DNA from: Halorubrum sp. CBA1125
Lineage (GTDB): Archaea > Halobacteriota > Halobacteria > Halobacteriales > Haloferacaceae
Direction: 5' to 3'
Length of the DNA: 47,413 nt
NCBI RefSeq assembly: GCF_009742825.1
Contig: NZ_WPCE01000004.1
Span: 1-47,413 of the forward strand
The first letter of the stretch is position 1. Every line of letters begins with the position of its first letter. Below are positions 27,496 to 35,237 of the stretch, in pieces. Both the position numbers and the translations under genes were made by a program. The notes beneath the pieces were generated by a model. That model worked only from the letters and a program-made list of their open reading frames with translations. It had not been told where the DNA came from and searched no databases.

Positions 27496-28536
27496 ATGGC
27501 TATACTGGACCGAGTCCGTTCTGGACTCGGATTCGACAGATTACGTGCTGGCGTAGTTGGCGCCGGTTCGGTTGCTCGGAATGCGCATCTCCCGGTATAC
27601 AAGCAGGACGAACGGGTAGACTTAATAGCAATTGCTGATCTCGACAGTTCAAACCGAAAGTCTGCAGCTCAAGACTTCGACGCAGAGCGCACGTATTCCA
27701 ACGGGGATCAGATGATTTCTGAGGAGGATCTCGATCTCGTCAGTATCTGTACGCCCCCAGCGACTCACGAAAGTCTCTTTATTACTGCTGCAGAGGCTGG
27801 TACGAACATCTACTGTGAGAAGCCGATGACGATTTCTGTCGAAGCAGCCAAGCGGATGACTGCGGCCGCCGAATCCGCAGAAGTTATATCACAAATTGGG
27901 TATACTCGGCCATATGTGGAAAATTATAAAACCGTTTTGAGTCTCCTAGATAATTCTATACTCGGCGACATACAATCGTTGCATACACACCGTATCAGAG
28001 GTCCTCCCAGTGGACGATGGAACTATGACCCATCTGTTTCGGGTGGGGGAGTCGTCTCCGACCAACTCCCTCATATACTTGACTTTTATATTCGAGTGTT
28101 CGACACCGAACCGAAGATACGTGACGTTCGGTTCCGATCGGATGAGGTTCCGACGGTTGAAGACTACGCTGAAATTGATTTTGAGTTTGACGGGATTCCA
28201 GTTAGAACAACGCTTGGGTGGACGCTTCATTCTCAGTACCAGCGGAACGTCCTTAATGCAAACCGGGGAACAGTGGAATACAATATGAGGACAATTGAAG
28301 GCAGTATTCAAGGTTCGGAATTTGCTCAAAAGTGTGGTGAAAACCCCGTTATCGACATTAAAGGTCTGTTTCGTTCGTTCGCGTCAGCCTCAGATAACTT
28401 TCACTCTAAACGCATTCAAGATTTCGTCGACCACGTGGAAGCGAACGATTTCAACACGGTTGCCCCAGTACAACGTGGTCTGAGGATAACGAAGATAATT
28501 CGAGAGATATACGACCGTTCGGAGGTACTGAAATGA
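27496..28536 (+). CDS. Gfo/Idh/MocA family oxidoreductase
   Basis: 346 residues from the ATG at 27496 (MAILDRVRSGLGFDRLR). The Rossmann motif is VVGAGSVARNAHLPVY; the family signature EKPM is in NIYCEKPMTISVEAAKRM, where the Lys contacts the cofactor nicotinamide. The C-terminal substrate domain includes SGGGVVSDQLPHILDFYIRV. Such enzymes oxidise or reduce sugars, often at C3 of UDP-sugars in glycan clusters. Its stop overlaps the next gene by 4 nt (ATGA), implying the two oxidoreductases act together. Confidence 0.85.
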   Translation: MAILDRVRSGLGFDRLRAGVVGAGSVARNAHLPVYKQDERVDLIAIADLDSSNRKSAAQDFDAERTYSNGDQMISEEDLDLVSICTPPATHESLFITAAEAGTNIYCEKPMTISVEAAKRMTAAAESAEVISQIGYTRPYVENYKTVLSLLDNSILGDIQSLHTHRIRGPPSGRWNYDPSVSGGGVVSDQLPHILDFYIRVFDTEPKIRDVRFRSDEVPTVEDYAEIDFEFDGIPVRTTLGWTLHSQYQRNVLNANRGTVEYNMRTIEGSIQGSEFAQKCGENPVIDIKGLFRSFASASDNFHSKRIQDFVDHVEANDFNTVAPVQRGLRITKIIREIYDRSEVLK

Positions 28537-29477
28537 GAATTCTAATTACTGGGGCGACTGGATATATCGGATTATCTATCATTCGTAGAATATCCGATAC
28601 TCACGAACCGGTCGCAATGGTTCGAGAGAGTTCGCGGACAGAACTTCTCCCACCTAATATCGAAACAGTCGAAGGAGATATTACGGACATAGAATCGCTC
28701 CGAGGTGCGTTTGAAGGGGTAGATGCTGTCGCACATCTTGCTGGTGTTAATCCGGGATCAAAAAATTCGACCCAAGTGGTCAGCGAGGTCGACGAAGACA
28801 CGTTCACGGCGGTCAACGTGGAAGGAACGCGGAATATCGTCAATGCGGCTACCGAGGCTAACGTGAGTTCATTAGTCTATACGAGCACCACAAACGCTCA
28901 TCCGGATGTACCGTACGACTATGAGTCGATGTATGTTGATACAAAACGTCGCGGCGGAGAAATTGTCTCTGAATCATCTCTGGACTATACCATCGTCCAC
29001 CCCACCTATGTGATGGGGCCATACGATTACCGACTAAAACGGTACAACGAATTTCGCCTTGCTGCTGCCAACGCCATACTGATTCCTCCCCTCTACACCC
29101 CAGGGAGAATAAATATCGTTCACGTGGACACGCTTGCAGATAGCATCATTCACTACTTGGAAGAGCCAACGAGAAACAGGCACTTGGTGAGCGGTCGTAA
29201 TATCGACCGACGGACTTATACGCGACAACTTGCATCGCTCTCTGACCGGCATTCGTTTGTCTTCCCTCTCCCGTTCCACAAGATTCTCCTTCCGTTCATC
29301 GTCAGATTGGTTGATGCGATAGGACTAGCTAACGTCAGCGTAGAGTCGTTGGCACTTGAAGAACATACGGCGACGGTTCCCGAGATCCACGAAGAACGCG
29401 CGCCCGTGAAACGGAAGTCATGGAAACAAGCGGTGACCGACACGTACCGTTGGTATCAGGACGTACGGTTGTTGTAA
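28533..29477 (+). CDS. Extended SDR: NAD-dependent epimerase/dehydratase
   Basis: 314 residues. The N-terminal motif ITGATGYIG binds NAD(P); AHLAG and the catalytic MYVDTK (Y-x3-K) are conserved, with the Thr/Ser of VYTSTTNAH upstream. Likely an NDP-sugar epimerase, dehydratase or reductase. Coupled to the Gfo/Idh/MocA gene by a 4-nt overlap. Its TAA ends at 29477, directly against the stop of the convergent FkbM methyltransferase gene. Confidence 0.85.
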   Translation: MRILITGATGYIGLSIIRRISDTHEPVAMVRESSRTELLPPNIETVEGDITDIESLRGAFEGVDAVAHLAGVNPGSKNSTQVVSEVDEDTFTAVNVEGTRNIVNAATEANVSSLVYTSTTNAHPDVPYDYESMYVDTKRRGGEIVSESSLDYTIVHPTYVMGPYDYRLKRYNEFRLAAANAILIPPLYTPGRINIVHVDTLADSIIHYLEEPTRNRHLVSGRNIDRRTYTRQLASLSDRHSFVFPLPFHKILLPFIVRLVDAIGLANVSVESLALEEHTATVPEIHEERAPVKRKSWKQAVTDTYRWYQDVRLL

Positions 29478-30248
29478 CTACGTTTGCTCGTAGATTCTGA
29501 TCACGTCGTCCCGGCGGATGTTGGTTTCTACTACGGAGAATCCGGAGTTACAAACGTATTCGTGGAGCTTTTCGGCGGTCCAATCACCAACGATTCGGCC
29601 TTTATGATATTCGACCATCAGTAGTCGAATTGTATCTAACTGCTCTCCAAAAGATGTAAGAACATCGGATTCGAGTCCTTGCACATCGAGTTTGATTGCA
29701 TCTGGGCTAGTGAACAGTGGTGGGTCAGTTTGCCCCTCCATAACTAGAGTCGACCGATATTCGTCCGTATCCACATCAAATATAGGTAGTACTGCTGCGC
29801 CAGCTCCCTCTCCGATTCCGGTCGTTGAAGTGGTTTCGCTGTCGGCTGTCGGACCGAGACCTGCACAGACCGGAACGACATCGCACGTCGGATTAAGACA
29901 GATATTTCTATGCAACTTTGAGAACGATCTCGGATTCGGTTCAAAAGCGACCGTTGGTGCGATTTGACCCATCAGAATTGCGTGCCAGCCGACGTTCGCG
30001 CCAATATCCCACGCGATATCATCCTCAGAAAGGTGCGAGAGGAATGTTTCTGTAATCTCTTTTTCATCATCTAGCGTCTGTACTCCGTGGTATTCACGGC
30101 TTGAGTGTGCTGCAAACGTCCCAGTATAATCGCCAACGGTCGTACTGATCTCCCTCGGGCCGACTACCGTGTAAAATGCCTGATCCAGAATAGGTTCTAG
30201 TGAGGTTCCCTTGATTGCCTCTCCGATCCGATTAAGAATTCGGTTCAT
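29478..30248 (-). CDS. FkbM family SAM-dependent methyltransferase
   Basis: 256 residues from the ATG at 30246-30248; a GTG one codon earlier also fits. The SAM motif is AWDIGANVGWHAILM, with TVAFEPNPRSFSKL next and AIKLDVQGLESDVL, typical of the FkbM family, which O-methylates sugars and polyketides. It probably methylates a sugar of the island glycan, as known for AglP-like enzymes. Its start overlaps the stop of the upstream GT2 gene by one base (TGATG). Confidence 0.85.
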   Translation of the reverse strand: MNRILNRIGEAIKGTSLEPILDQAFYTVVGPREISTTVGDYTGTFAAHSSREYHGVQTLDDEKEITETFLSHLSEDDIAWDIGANVGWHAILMGQIAPTVAFEPNPRSFSKLHRNICLNPTCDVVPVCAGLGPTADSETTSTTGIGEGAGAAVLPIFDVDTDEYRSTLVMEGQTDPPLFTSPDAIKLDVQGLESDVLTSFGEQLDTIRLLMVEYHKGRIVGDWTAEKLHEYVCNSGFSVVETNIRRDDVIRIYEQT

Positions 30249-31085
30249 CACGCGTACTCCTCAAGCTGTTCGTCCGGATCTAACCATATCTCTGGCACTT
30301 CACGTTGTAGCGACTGCTGGAAGTCGAAAGCATAGATGTCGTGTCGATCAAACGAATCCAACGTACGGGTGCCCTGAAGTTTATTCGTGACCCATGCCGC
30401 TGGAAAGACTAGTAATGCGCCGATCTTTGGTTTCAATGTAGATGTTTCGGTCATCCACTTCCAAATTAAATACTCTACTCCAACTCCACTTTTTAATTTC
30501 ATCCTAGCAACGTGGTAAAAACGCTGGATCGAACCAACAAAATCTTTCTCCTTGCCGGCGTTTTCTTCGTGAAGTAGAACGTCGCAGAAGCGAAGTTTTC
30601 CTGTGGCTAATGCACGGCGTTTAAGATCTCGGCGCTCAGCCACCTTCAGATCATTCCATCCGCCAAGTTCGTAGTACAACTTACGCGATGCGACCATCGC
30701 ACCACCGGCAAGCATCACGTCACCTTCTTCTTCAACCAGATCTTCATAAAATGAAACAAAATCAAAAAAGGCGATCGTCTTGATAATAAATTGCGTCAAG
30801 ATCGCCAAGAGAAATGACGACATCTCCACGAGAGTGCTCTAACGCGACTTGGCGTCCTTTCCCAATACTGGAACCTTCAGCCATCACTACTCGAACATCT
30901 TTACGTCCCTTTGATAGGTCAAGGAGATATTCCAGCGAACCGTCATCTGACCCTGCGTCGGAAATAACAAGCTCCCACTCTGGTCGATCTTCTATGATAG
31001 ACGCGATGAATCCTGCTGAATCTTCGATATACTCTACATTGTTATAATGGGTAGAACAGACGCTATATTGGATGTCGTCGGTCAT
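30248..31085 (-). CDS. Family 2 glycosyltransferase, one-base frameshift
   Basis: The N-terminal part (MTDDIQYSVCSTHYNNVEYI, then VISDAGSDDGSLEYLLDL and ISLGDLD) and the C-terminal part (DFVSFYEDL, then AGGAMVASRKLYYELGGW) are in different frames. They join when one T is removed from the six-base T run at 30764-30769. The span of 838 nt is one base too long; corrected length 278 residues. GT2 features are the SDAGSDDGS nucleotide site and the GDLD metal motif. It is transcribed away from the sulfatase gene across a 62-bp gap. Confidence 0.78.
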
Positions 31086-31110
31086 CAACGGAGGATAACA
31101 AGTTCTAAAG

Positions 31111-31123
31111 AATAAGTCTTATT
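31111..31123. promoter_or_regulatory. Palindromic TATA-like element shared by divergent genes
   Basis: AATAAG-T-CTTATT is centred at 31117, 32 nt from the GT2 ATG (31085, minus) and 31 nt from the sulfatase ATG (31148, plus). It resembles two outward-facing TATA boxes fused around one axis and probably drives both leaderless genes. Confidence 0.5.
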
Positions 31124-31147
31124 TATCCTATTTGAGTATATGCAACG

Positions 31148-32500
31148 ATGAAAGACAGTAACGTTCTGCTGGTGACAATCGATAGTCTCCGATATGATAA
31201 ATTAATTAACATCGATGTCCCAGCTACCCCCTGCATCAACTCTCTCAGCACCAGCGGATGCGAGTTTACACAGGCGGTCTCGAACGGTCCTAACACAACT
31301 GCGAGCTTTCCCGCAATTCTTACAGGTACCCATTCGCTTAGCTATGGCCCCTACGGCGTCCTAGATAAGGATAAATCTCCGTTTCTTGCTCGTTCACTAA
31401 GTAGGGAAAACTACGATACCATCGGCTATCACTCAAATCCATTCCTCGGAAACGAGCAGAATTATCATACCGGATTTGAGGTCTTCAACGACCTTGTAGA
31501 CGGGTCTGATTCCGTCACGACGGCCAAAGACCGTATCGAACGACAACTGGATCCAGATTCCCTTTTCTATCATCTACTTCGGCGTATATGGCACCTATTT
31601 AGCGTAACGACGGATACGAAGTCATACGCCCGCGGTGATAGCATTACTGGCGGAGCGATAGATTGGATGGAGGCTCGCCGATCTGATGATCCCTTCTTTA
31701 TGTGGCTTCACTATATGGATGTTCACTATCCGTTTGATCCGCCGAAGTGGGTATTCGACGAGTTACCGTTTGACCGACCATCGAACCGCCGAATTGTCAC
31801 TCTAAACGGAATGATGCAGGAACGCCCAGAAGAGCTTGACGAACAGGATGTTCGAGATCTAAAGCGGTTGTATTTCGCTGAAGCGCGGTTTGTCGACAGA
31901 CAGATCGGCCGGATGATTGATGCGATAGCCGATATGGGTGAATTGGAGGACACTATAATCGCTGTTACTGCTGACCACGGGGAAGCGTTCGGAGAACACG
32001 ATCGATTCGGCCATCACGTCTACCCCTATGATGAGTTAATTCGAGTTCCGTTGGTAATCGGAGGTGGACCAATTGATAGTCAAACAGTTGATGAACAAGT
32101 GCAATTGCTAGATCTCGCTCCAACGCTCCTTGACCTCGTTAGTATAGACGTACCAAAAGAGATGGAAGGAAGGAGCATCGCTCCTCTCCTTCGCGGCGAA
32201 GATTCATTTGAACTGAGCCATCCCGCGATGTTCATCTCCGAAAGCGGCAAGACGTTCGGAGTAAGGACGGAGCAGTGGAAATTCATCCGCCGGTCAACTA
32301 CGAATGAAAAACTGTTATTCGATCTCGAATCCGACCCCAACGAGGAAGTCAACGTTGCCTCGGCGAATGGAGATGTTATTGAAAATCTCGAGAACATTAT
32401 TCTAGAGTACGAGGAGTCGGTTGACGCTGGGGTTGCGGATATTGAGTGGTCGGACGAGACTAAAGAGCGACTTCAGAACCTCGGATACCTTCAGGAGTGA
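31148..32500 (+). CDS. Sulfatase-like alkaline phosphatase superfamily hydrolase
   Basis: 450 residues. The metal-site opening is NVLLVTIDSLRYDKL; the nucleophile region is GPNTTASFPAILTG, where the bacterial sulfatase motif C/S-x-P-x-R becomes S-F-P-A-I, lacking the Arg. Later metal ligands are in TADHGEAFGEHDRFGHH. There is no signal peptide, so action at the cytosolic side or on lipid-linked intermediates is likely. It may act as a phosphodiesterase or phosphotransferase rather than a sulfatase. The C-terminus ends RLQNLGYLQE, a tail also found in the second superfamily member at 35234-36754. Confidence 0.82.
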   Translation: MKDSNVLLVTIDSLRYDKLINIDVPATPCINSLSTSGCEFTQAVSNGPNTTASFPAILTGTHSLSYGPYGVLDKDKSPFLARSLSRENYDTIGYHSNPFLGNEQNYHTGFEVFNDLVDGSDSVTTAKDRIERQLDPDSLFYHLLRRIWHLFSVTTDTKSYARGDSITGGAIDWMEARRSDDPFFMWLHYMDVHYPFDPPKWVFDELPFDRPSNRRIVTLNGMMQERPEELDEQDVRDLKRLYFAEARFVDRQIGRMIDAIADMGELEDTIIAVTADHGEAFGEHDRFGHHVYPYDELIRVPLVIGGGPIDSQTVDEQVQLLDLAPTLLDLVSIDVPKEMEGRSIAPLLRGEDSFELSHPAMFISESGKTFGVRTEQWKFIRRSTTNEKLLFDLESDPNEEVNVASANGDVIENLENIILEYEESVDAGVADIEWSDETKERLQNLGYLQE

Positions 32501-32578
32501 TGTATTCGTTTCTGAAGATTCTATTGATCTAAATATATTACGGAGATAGAAGTGTGATAATATTCGGCTGGTAGTTTG

Positions 32579-33361
32579 TTAAATCTCAACTAAGTCTCCA
32601 ATAGCCACAAATACCGCGTCGGTTAACTGGTTGAGCAGTACCTCTAGTCTTTCTCGGTACTCCATACCGGTGTTCTCCAGCCCGTGATGATTCGTTGCAT
32701 CGTACGGATGCATATAGAATGAGAACACCTCAGCGTTAGCAGCTAACTCGGTAAGCGCACTCGTCCCTGAACACTTCCACCGATCAGCTCGAAGGGTAGC
32801 AGCCGTAGCCGTTACGGGGCGTTCGGCTAGCGCCCGAAGGCCACACGTTGAGAAGATTGGCAGAGTGCCGTGAGTCACAGGCACCTCCAGCAGTCCGTTG
32901 AGTTCGAACGGTTCAGATCGCTTAGTCAACGTGGCAGGTAGATACCCGTCGTATCGGACGTTAATCGAGGCGTCTACAGCAAATCCCAATTCCTGTAATA
33001 CATCAACCGTTTCGAGACTCGCACTATGGCGACCGGCACGGAACGATATCGGCTCATTCCCAATTACATCGGTAATTTCCTCCCGAGTCCGTTTGACTAG
33101 TTCCCACTGGCGATCACGGGGTAGTTCGGCGAGCTGGTCAGAGTCGTGACCGAATTCCCGAGGATGAACGTGAACGCCGATCTCGTGTGACTCCGAGAGC
33201 GTCGCGAGCAGATCGGGCGCCTCGGCGGCGATGCGATAGGTGGTGAATACGGTCCCGCGAGGAACAACACGATCGAACCATTCCATCGCGTCACGGACGC
33301 CATCCATCGTGCCGTCCTTGTTCGGTTCGAGATCGACAGAAAAGAGGGCACTATCAGCCAT
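32579..33361 (-). CDS. NodB-type polysaccharide deacetylase family protein
   Basis: 260 residues. The first catalytic motif is FSVDLEPNKDG (D-x-E in place of the usual DD), the metal-binding motif is EIGVHVHPREFGHD (H-x-H), and SFRAGRHS matches the family's third motif R-x-G/R. The family removes N-acetyl groups from amino sugars. Start and stop signals are TGATG with the upstream GT4 gene (one-base overlap). Last gene of a tightly packed four-gene unit. The divergent motif 1 leaves activity uncertain. Confidence 0.78.
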   Translation of the reverse strand: MADSALFSVDLEPNKDGTMDGVRDAMEWFDRVVPRGTVFTTYRIAAEAPDLLATLSESHEIGVHVHPREFGHDSDQLAELPRDRQWELVKRTREEITDVIGNEPISFRAGRHSASLETVDVLQELGFAVDASINVRYDGYLPATLTKRSEPFELNGLLEVPVTHGTLPIFSTCGLRALAERPVTATAATLRADRWKCSGTSALTELAANAEVFSFYMHPYDATNHHGLENTGMEYRERLEVLLNQLTDAVFVAIGDLVEI

Positions 33362-34422
33362 CAGCAGGCTACCTCCAGTAGAAGAGATTCGTACTGCTCT
33401 GCGAGCCGATCGTCCGCAAAGCAGTCATCTAGTTCGACCGATTCGTACGACTGATCGAGTACCGCTTGCAGTTCTGTCTCGTCGGTGAACGTCTCGACAG
33501 CGACAGTGGCACACTCTCCGACGTTACGGGCAATACACGGTGTTCCACAGGCTGTCGCTTCCAGCAACACGTTCGGGAGTCCCTCGTGCAGCGATGGATG
33601 AACGTAGAGGTCCGCTGCTCGATAGTAGTCCACGATTTTCTTGTGGGAAATACGACCCGGCGCATGGACTCCTGTGGTATCCTGTAACCCCTCTCGCATC
33701 GGCCCGTCGCCCACGATAACCCAAGTCCCATCACACGACGGTGCGACCCTCTGAATCGTCTCGGCTCCTTTTCGACGGCTCACTCGCCCGACGGTTAACA
33801 ACATCCGCTCATTCGACCCAATCCCCAGCGACTCGCGGAGATCACTCGCGTCGCCCGGCGAGAACCGCGAACGATCAACTGGCTGTGGAATTTCCCACAC
33901 ATCTGACCGACGGAACCGACGTTCCAGATCGCGGCGACCGTTCGGACCGAGAACGACAACTGCATCAGATAGATGGACAGCCGCAAGCGCGATCATATTT
34001 TTCAACGCGAACGTACGAAGTTTCTCGGTGAAATTCGTCGCGAACTGGTGTTCCCGGAAGTTATCGCCGGCCAGCCGTGTGACCGTCGGCGTGTCTGTCT
34101 TCCGGCCGGCGAGCGCGACAGCAGAACCATGAGTCGGAAAGCGAGTGACTTGCACTAGTACATCCGGCTGCTCGGCAGCAGCGTACTGCGTGACCGACTG
34201 ATAAAGAACTCGTAGACGATCACGAGCAGTCTCGACTGGCTCGTGATTGATCTGAACAGTCCGATAATCTTCGGGGGTCTCGATTCCCTCCGGAACGAGT
34301 AGGTCACATGCGAACGTCGTATCTGCCGACTTGAGGAGTCGTCGCAAGTTACTCAGTAGCGTTTGTACATTCCCCGGGAGTTCCGTACCTCCGAGGAATC
34401 CCACGTGTATGCTCTCGTTCAT
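33361..34422 (-). CDS. Family 4 glycosyltransferase
   Basis: 353 residues with a GT-B fold. The N-terminus is VGFLGGTELPGNVQTLLSNL; the donor half has LLTVGRVSRRKGAETIQRV, VIVGDGPMREGL and SLHEGLPNVLLEATACGTPC with the conserved Glu pair. Starts within the deacetylase gene upstream (ATGA overlap) and ends at the next deacetylase start, so it is translationally coupled on both sides. Sugar unknown. Confidence 0.87.
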   Translation of the reverse strand: MNESIHVGFLGGTELPGNVQTLLSNLRRLLKSADTTFACDLLVPEGIETPEDYRTVQINHEPVETARDRLRVLYQSVTQYAAAEQPDVLVQVTRFPTHGSAVALAGRKTDTPTVTRLAGDNFREHQFATNFTEKLRTFALKNMIALAAVHLSDAVVVLGPNGRRDLERRFRRSDVWEIPQPVDRSRFSPGDASDLRESLGIGSNERMLLTVGRVSRRKGAETIQRVAPSCDGTWVIVGDGPMREGLQDTTGVHAPGRISHKKIVDYYRAADLYVHPSLHEGLPNVLLEATACGTPCIARNVGECATVAVETFTDETELQAVLDQSYESVELDDCFADDRLAEQYESLLLEVAC

Positions 34423-35237
34423 ACGTGAATTGTCCTATTAGCCGATTCGGGCATCATCCTCGCCTGTCCGTCGGAAACAGCCACGACGAGACGCTCAAAA
34501 GCATCGAATTCGTCAGCCAGCCACAGACACGCTGGATGTGCCAGTACAGTCGCTACTCCTTCGTCTAACTGAACCGACTCAGTTTTCTCTAAAACCCACT
34601 CGACCCACTCATCAACTGAGACCGATCTCTCACCGAACGGCCCCTCGAATTCCTCAACGGCCTCCGATCCAGGTGTCCTGAACGCGTGATAGACGTGCTC
34701 GTGATCCGGCGGTGTATTGACCGGCACGACCGTCACGCCGTCCTCCTGACGTACCCGTTCGTCTGGACCAACGGCATCAGAGAAGTGCGTAATCCCCTCT
34801 TCTGCCAGTAACTCTGTCGTATACTGATCGTGGCGATACGCGTGATCCCGCCACGCGGTCACGTCTACGCCGCGTTCGTTCAGCGCCTGGATCGTCCGAC
34901 GAATCTCGAACCGCTGAAACGGCCGCGGACCGTTCCACGACCCGATCCGTCCGCCGGTCACCTTCTCGGCCCCGCGCCACGTCTTGTGGACCGGCGTGTC
35001 GAACGCCCAGTAGTTGTGGCCGCCGATCTCGACGTTGTCCATCGCCGCCAGCGTTTCGACTCGCTCCGGCTCCTCGACGGCGGTCCGCCCAGTGAGAAAC
35101 AGCGTCACCGGCACGTCGTACTCCGCCGCGATCTCGGCGTACTCGATCGCGACCTCCACCTCGGTGCGATCCAGATACGCCTGGTCTCGCGTCCCCATCG
35201 ACATATGATGGACGTCGCCGGTCAGACAGACAGTCAC
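34419..35237 (-). CDS. Polysaccharide deacetylase-like protein (second NodB-type)
   Basis: 272 residues from a GTG at 35235-35237. Opening CLTGDVHHMSMG carries the first metal-binding Asp and two His; PVTLFLTGRTAVEE and VEIGGHNYWAFDTPVHKTWRG match the NodB fold with its second motif. Coupled by GTGA overlap to the phosphodiesterase upstream and by ATGA to the GT4 downstream. It differs clearly from the other deacetylase in the same unit, so the two may act on different sugars. Confidence 0.78.
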   Translation of the reverse strand: MTVCLTGDVHHMSMGTRDQAYLDRTEVEVAIEYAEIAAEYDVPVTLFLTGRTAVEEPERVETLAAMDNVEIGGHNYWAFDTPVHKTWRGAEKVTGGRIGSWNGPRPFQRFEIRRTIQALNERGVDVTAWRDHAYRHDQYTTELLAEEGITHFSDAVGPDERVRQEDGVTVVPVNTPPDHEHVYHAFRTPGSEAVEEFEGPFGERSVSVDEWVEWVLEKTESVQLDEGVATVLAHPACLWLADEFDAFERLVVAVSDGQARMMPESANRTIHV

